Source: Bacteroidales bacterium
GTDB lineage: Bacteria; Bacteroidota; Bacteroidia; Bacteroidales; UBA932
NCBI GenBank assembly: GCA_015060445.1
Contig: SUYL01000042.1
Coordinates: forward strand, 29,594-93,593
Direction: 5' to 3'
DNA length: 64,000 nt
Made by a program: the position numbers and the translations under genes. The stretch's first letter is position 1, and every line of letters begins with the position of its first letter. This document shows positions 61,711 through 64,000 of this stretch, one piece after another. The notes below the pieces were generated by a model. It was not told the DNA's origin. It did not search any database and saw only the letters and a program-made list of their open reading frames with translations.

Positions 61711-63309
61711 ATGAGTGAGAGAAAAAGAAGAGTAAGATTTGCACCAAGCCCTACAGGCCCCCTTCACATGGGTGGTGTGAGGACCGCATTGTACAACTAC
61801 CTCTACGCAAAACAGGCAGGCGGAGACTTCATTATCCGTATTGAGGACACCGACTCACAGAGATTTGTACCTGGTGCAGAAAAATATATAATAGACTCAT
61901 TGAACTGGTGCGGCATTATTCCCGACGAGGGAGTTGATGCACAGGGAAATGTAGTTGAAACCCCATCTGAAAGGCACCCGCATGCCCCTTACAGGCAATC
62001 GCAGCGCAAACCTATCTACAGGCAGTATGCCGAGCAACTGATTGCAAACGGCTACGCATACTACGCGTTTGATTCTGCACAGGAACTGGATGCCAAAAGG
62101 AAAGAGGCCGAGGCTGCAAAACAGAACTTCATCTACAACTATCAGACCCGCAAGGAGATGAAGAACTCCCTCACCCTTCCTGAAGATGAGGTGAAGAGAC
62201 TCCTTGAAACCACCACCAACTGGACAATCCGTTTCAAGAACCCGGAGAATGAAATTGTAAAGATGGATGACCTTATCCGCGGCCACATTGAGATGAACAC
62301 AAACACCCTGGATGACAAAGTGCTGTGGAAAAGGGCAGATGAACTCCCAACATACCACCTTGCAAACATTGTGGATGACCACCTTATGGAGATTACCGAG
62401 GTAATCCGCGGCGAGGAGTGGCTTCCATCACTTCCTTTGCATTATCTGCTTTACAAGGCATTCGGATGGACCGATACCCAACCTCGCTTTGCTCACCTTT
62501 CACTGCTGCTCAAACCGGATGGAAAAGGCAAACTGAGCAAACGCGACGGCGACCGCCTTGGATTCCCTGTATTCCCATTGAGATGGGTAAACGCAGAGGG
62601 AGAGGTAAGCCGCGGCTACAGGGAGGACGGATACTACCCTGAGGCATTTGTAAACTTGCTGGCCCTTCTTGGCTGGAACCCGGGTACAGAACAGGAACTC
62701 TTTACAATGGAGGAACTTGTACAGGCTTTCTCACTTGAGAGAGTAATCAAATCGGGTGCAAGATTCAATGCCGACAAGGCAAAATGGTTCAACCAGGAGT
62801 ACCTGAGAAAACAGACAGACGCACAGTTGGCCCAGCAGTTCGTCCCTATCCTTAAGGAGAAAGGTGTAGAGGTTGAGAAATATCCTGTGGCATTTGTAGA
62901 GCAACTTTGTGGCCTCATTAAGGAAAGGGCCCACTTTGTAGCCGATTTCTGGGATATCTGCAGTTATTTCTTCATTGCCCCTACTGCCTATGCAGAAAAC
63001 GATGTAAAGAAGTTCTGCACCCCTGAAACAATGGAAATAATTGAAAAAGTCAAGACCTTCATTGCCGCAATGGACATTAAGGAGTTTGCCACTGCAGGTG
63101 ACACTCCAAAAGCCGAGTGCGTACACGCAATTGAAGAGAAACTTACAGGATACATCAAAGAAAATGAGTGGAAAATGGGAGCAGTAATGAATACCCTCCG
63201 CCTCTTCTTCGTTGGCCAGGCCAAAGGCTTGGGCATTGCAGACATCATTTACTTTGTTGGAAAAGAAGAAGCCCTACGCCGCATAGAAGCAGGCCAGAAG
63301 GCAGTATAA
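61711..63309 (+). CDS. gltX: Glutamyl-tRNA synthetase
   Basis: The class I synthetase has FAPSPTGPLHMGGVRTALYN, where HMGG is its HIGH motif, and KLSKRDGDR as KMSKS. RIEDTDSQRF and the anticodon-binding domain from about 330 follow. At 532 aa it is slightly longer than the usual 470-510. It charges tRNA-Glu in the cytoplasm. It sits 30 bp after ftsZ on the same strand and may be transcribed from the dcw promoter as well. It is closed by a strong terminator. Confidence 0.95.
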   Translation: MSERKRRVRFAPSPTGPLHMGGVRTALYNYLYAKQAGGDFIIRIEDTDSQRFVPGAEKYIIDSLNWCGIIPDEGVDAQGNVVETPSERHPHAPYRQSQRKPIYRQYAEQLIANGYAYYAFDSAQELDAKRKEAEAAKQNFIYNYQTRKEMKNSLTLPEDEVKRLLETTTNWTIRFKNPENEIVKMDDLIRGHIEMNTNTLDDKVLWKRADELPTYHLANIVDDHLMEITEVIRGEEWLPSLPLHYLLYKAFGWTDTQPRFAHLSLLLKPDGKGKLSKRDGDRLGFPVFPLRWVNAEGEVSRGYREDGYYPEAFVNLLALLGWNPGTEQELFTMEELVQAFSLERVIKSGARFNADKAKWFNQEYLRKQTDAQLAQQFVPILKEKGVEVEKYPVAFVEQLCGLIKERAHFVADFWDICSYFFIAPTAYAENDVKKFCTPETMEIIEKVKTFIAAMDIKEFATAGDTPKAECVHAIEEKLTGYIKENEWKMGAVMNTLRLFFVGQAKGLGIADIIYFVGKEEALRRIEAGQKAV

Positions 63310-63339
63310 CACACACTACTTGAAAAACTATTTGACTTG

Positions 63340-63371
63340 GGGCGGCCCTTCGGGGCTGCCCTAATTTTTAC
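63340..63371 (+). terminator. Strong terminator with UUCG loop after gltX
   Basis: GGGCGGCCC (63340-63348), loop TTCG, GGGCTGCCC (63353-63361) form a 9-bp stem with one G-T pair and the stable CUUCGG tetraloop. CTAATTTTTA follows. It should end the dcw-gltX transcript. Confidence 0.9.
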
Positions 63372-63404
63372 TGCGCTATAAAGCGGTAAAGTTTGATTAT
63401 TTAA

Positions 63405-63454
63405 GTACCCTTCCTTGTTGTAAATATTCTATCAGAATAACAGGGGGAGGGTAC
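63405..63454. ncRNA. Long imperfect hairpin, possible structured RNA
   Basis: GTACCCT (63405-63411) pairs with AGGGTAC (63448-63454), continued by TCCTT/GGGGG with wobble pairs. An inner ATTCT (63426-63430)/AGAAT (63434-63438) follows. It is too far from gltX to be its terminator. Strand is not determined. The remainder of 63456-63749 is AT-rich and shows only a short GGTTC/GAACC hairpin; I see no gene there. Confidence 0.35.
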
Positions 63455-63749
63455 AATGACGTTATTAGAATTCAAGTAAATACAGATTAATTGCTAATAT
63501 TCTTAGTTAGTTCCTAATGGCTTAGTTTTACACATTCATACGATTGTCGAACTTAACGGTTCTACCGAACCAACATTATTTTAATTGGTAAACTTTTTAT
63601 AATCAGTCCGGATTTTTACAGGACAGTAGTGAAGGAATATTATTTATTTGGTTTTGGTGTCGCCTTCCCCTTTTTGATAAAAAACCCAAAAGTTTTATCT
63701 AACTTCTGGGCTAAATTAAGTTTATGGAAACCTATTTGATATTTTACCG

Positions 63750-64000
63750 CTACTCTAAATACTTAGGTTCAAATGAGAATCTTCCATGAATAATTCTATG
63801 AAGTACATTGACAGGGTGATACACATAACCCAAATATGCAGATTTCCATTCTTGCGGCATTTTTCCTTCGTATAAAAACCTGTTATCAAACCTTTCATCA
63901 AAATGCCAAAATGACCACCTATTACAATATTCTCCACGTTTTTCCTTAGGAATCATATCCTCTTCATCAGTTTTAAACTTAATACTACTGGTATCTCCAA
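63750..64000 (-). CDS. Unrecognised partial protein, C-terminal end
   Basis: The frame stays open from the window edge to the TAG at 63750, for at least 82 residues. It is rich in aromatic and charged residues (RWSFWHFDERFDNRFLYEGK, EWKSAYLGYVYHPVNVLHR) and ends SFEPKYLE. There is an internal ATG at 63956, but in-frame codons continue upstream without a stop, so the gene probably begins beyond the window. I do not recognise a family. It is AT-rich relative to the dcw genes. Confidence 0.5.
   Translation of the reverse strand, partial: GDTSSIKFKTDEEDMIPKEKRGEYCNRWSFWHFDERFDNRFLYEGKMPQEWKSAYLGYVYHPVNVLHRIIHGRFSFEPKYLE

Noticed and set aside
63310-63749. tRNA gene after gltX
   Set aside because: No cloverleaf with a T-loop GTTCRA motif and 7-bp acceptor stem could be built; ACGGTTCTACCGAACC is only a short hairpin.

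Overview
The window comes from a Bacteroidota chromosome, most likely an uncultured or gut-type member of the order Bacteroidales. This rests on several things seen in the sequence: promoters of the form TTTG-N19/20-TAnnTTTG, an Mfa1/Mfa2-type fimbrial locus with DUF3575 and DUF3868 companions, a hybrid two-component regulator that fuses a periplasmic propeller to an AraC domain, many lipoproteins, and a division (dcw) cluster in Bacteroidota order that lacks murF and ddl. No rRNA, tRNA, CRISPR array, prophage or transposase was seen.

Layout. 1-7000 is housekeeping: nadE, a cysteine-rich membrane microprotein and der on the plus strand, then rlmH and a very large NtrY-like histidine kinase on the minus strand, then a DUF4783 protein. 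7000-9000 is accessory: about 104-bp hairpin-bearing repeats that flank an AbiEi/AbiEii toxin-antitoxin pair. 9176-25586 is a surface-structure island. It holds a fimbrillin-like beta-helix lipoprotein with a 38-aa peptide encoded upstream, an HTH regulator, a candidate structured RNA, a thioredoxin-fold protein, the fimbrial genes mfa1-mfa2-Mfa-like-DUF4906, an orphan GAF histidine kinase, the DUF3868/DUF3575 pair and a lipoprotein. 25647-29672 encodes a hybrid two-component protein whose kinase half has lost its phospho-acceptor histidine.

29762-46382 is mixed core metabolism and envelope: efp, a transglutaminase lipoprotein, an accessory AAA/DUF4143 ATPase, ispH-cmk, ppx/gppA with an NtrC-type response regulator, a cyclophilin, an O-methyltransferase, an M16 peptidase, dnaX-lptB-LD-carboxypeptidase, a bile-salt-hydrolase-family enzyme and an M23 peptidase. 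46566-61680 is the full dcw operon: mraZ-rsmH-ftsL-ftsI-murE-mraY-murD-ftsW-murG-murC-ftsQ-ftsA-ftsZ. gltX follows it, closed by a strong UUCG-loop terminator. The right edge holds a structured, AT-rich non-coding stretch and the end of an unrecognised gene.

How the parts work together. The dcw genes make lipid II (MurE, MurD, MurC, MraY, MurG) and build the septum (FtsZ, FtsA, FtsQ, FtsL, FtsI, FtsW). Mfa1 is the fimbrial shaft, Mfa2 the anchor, and the Mfa-like and DUF4906 lipoproteins are probable tip or accessory subunits. DUF3575/DUF3868 are probably outer-membrane accessories, with two unusual signalling proteins next to them. The most notable signals are a dnaX slippery heptamer followed by a hairpin, identical in logic to the E. 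coli tau/gamma frameshift; the pseudokinase hybrid regulator beside a palindrome-rich control region; and the repeat-flanked AbiE module.
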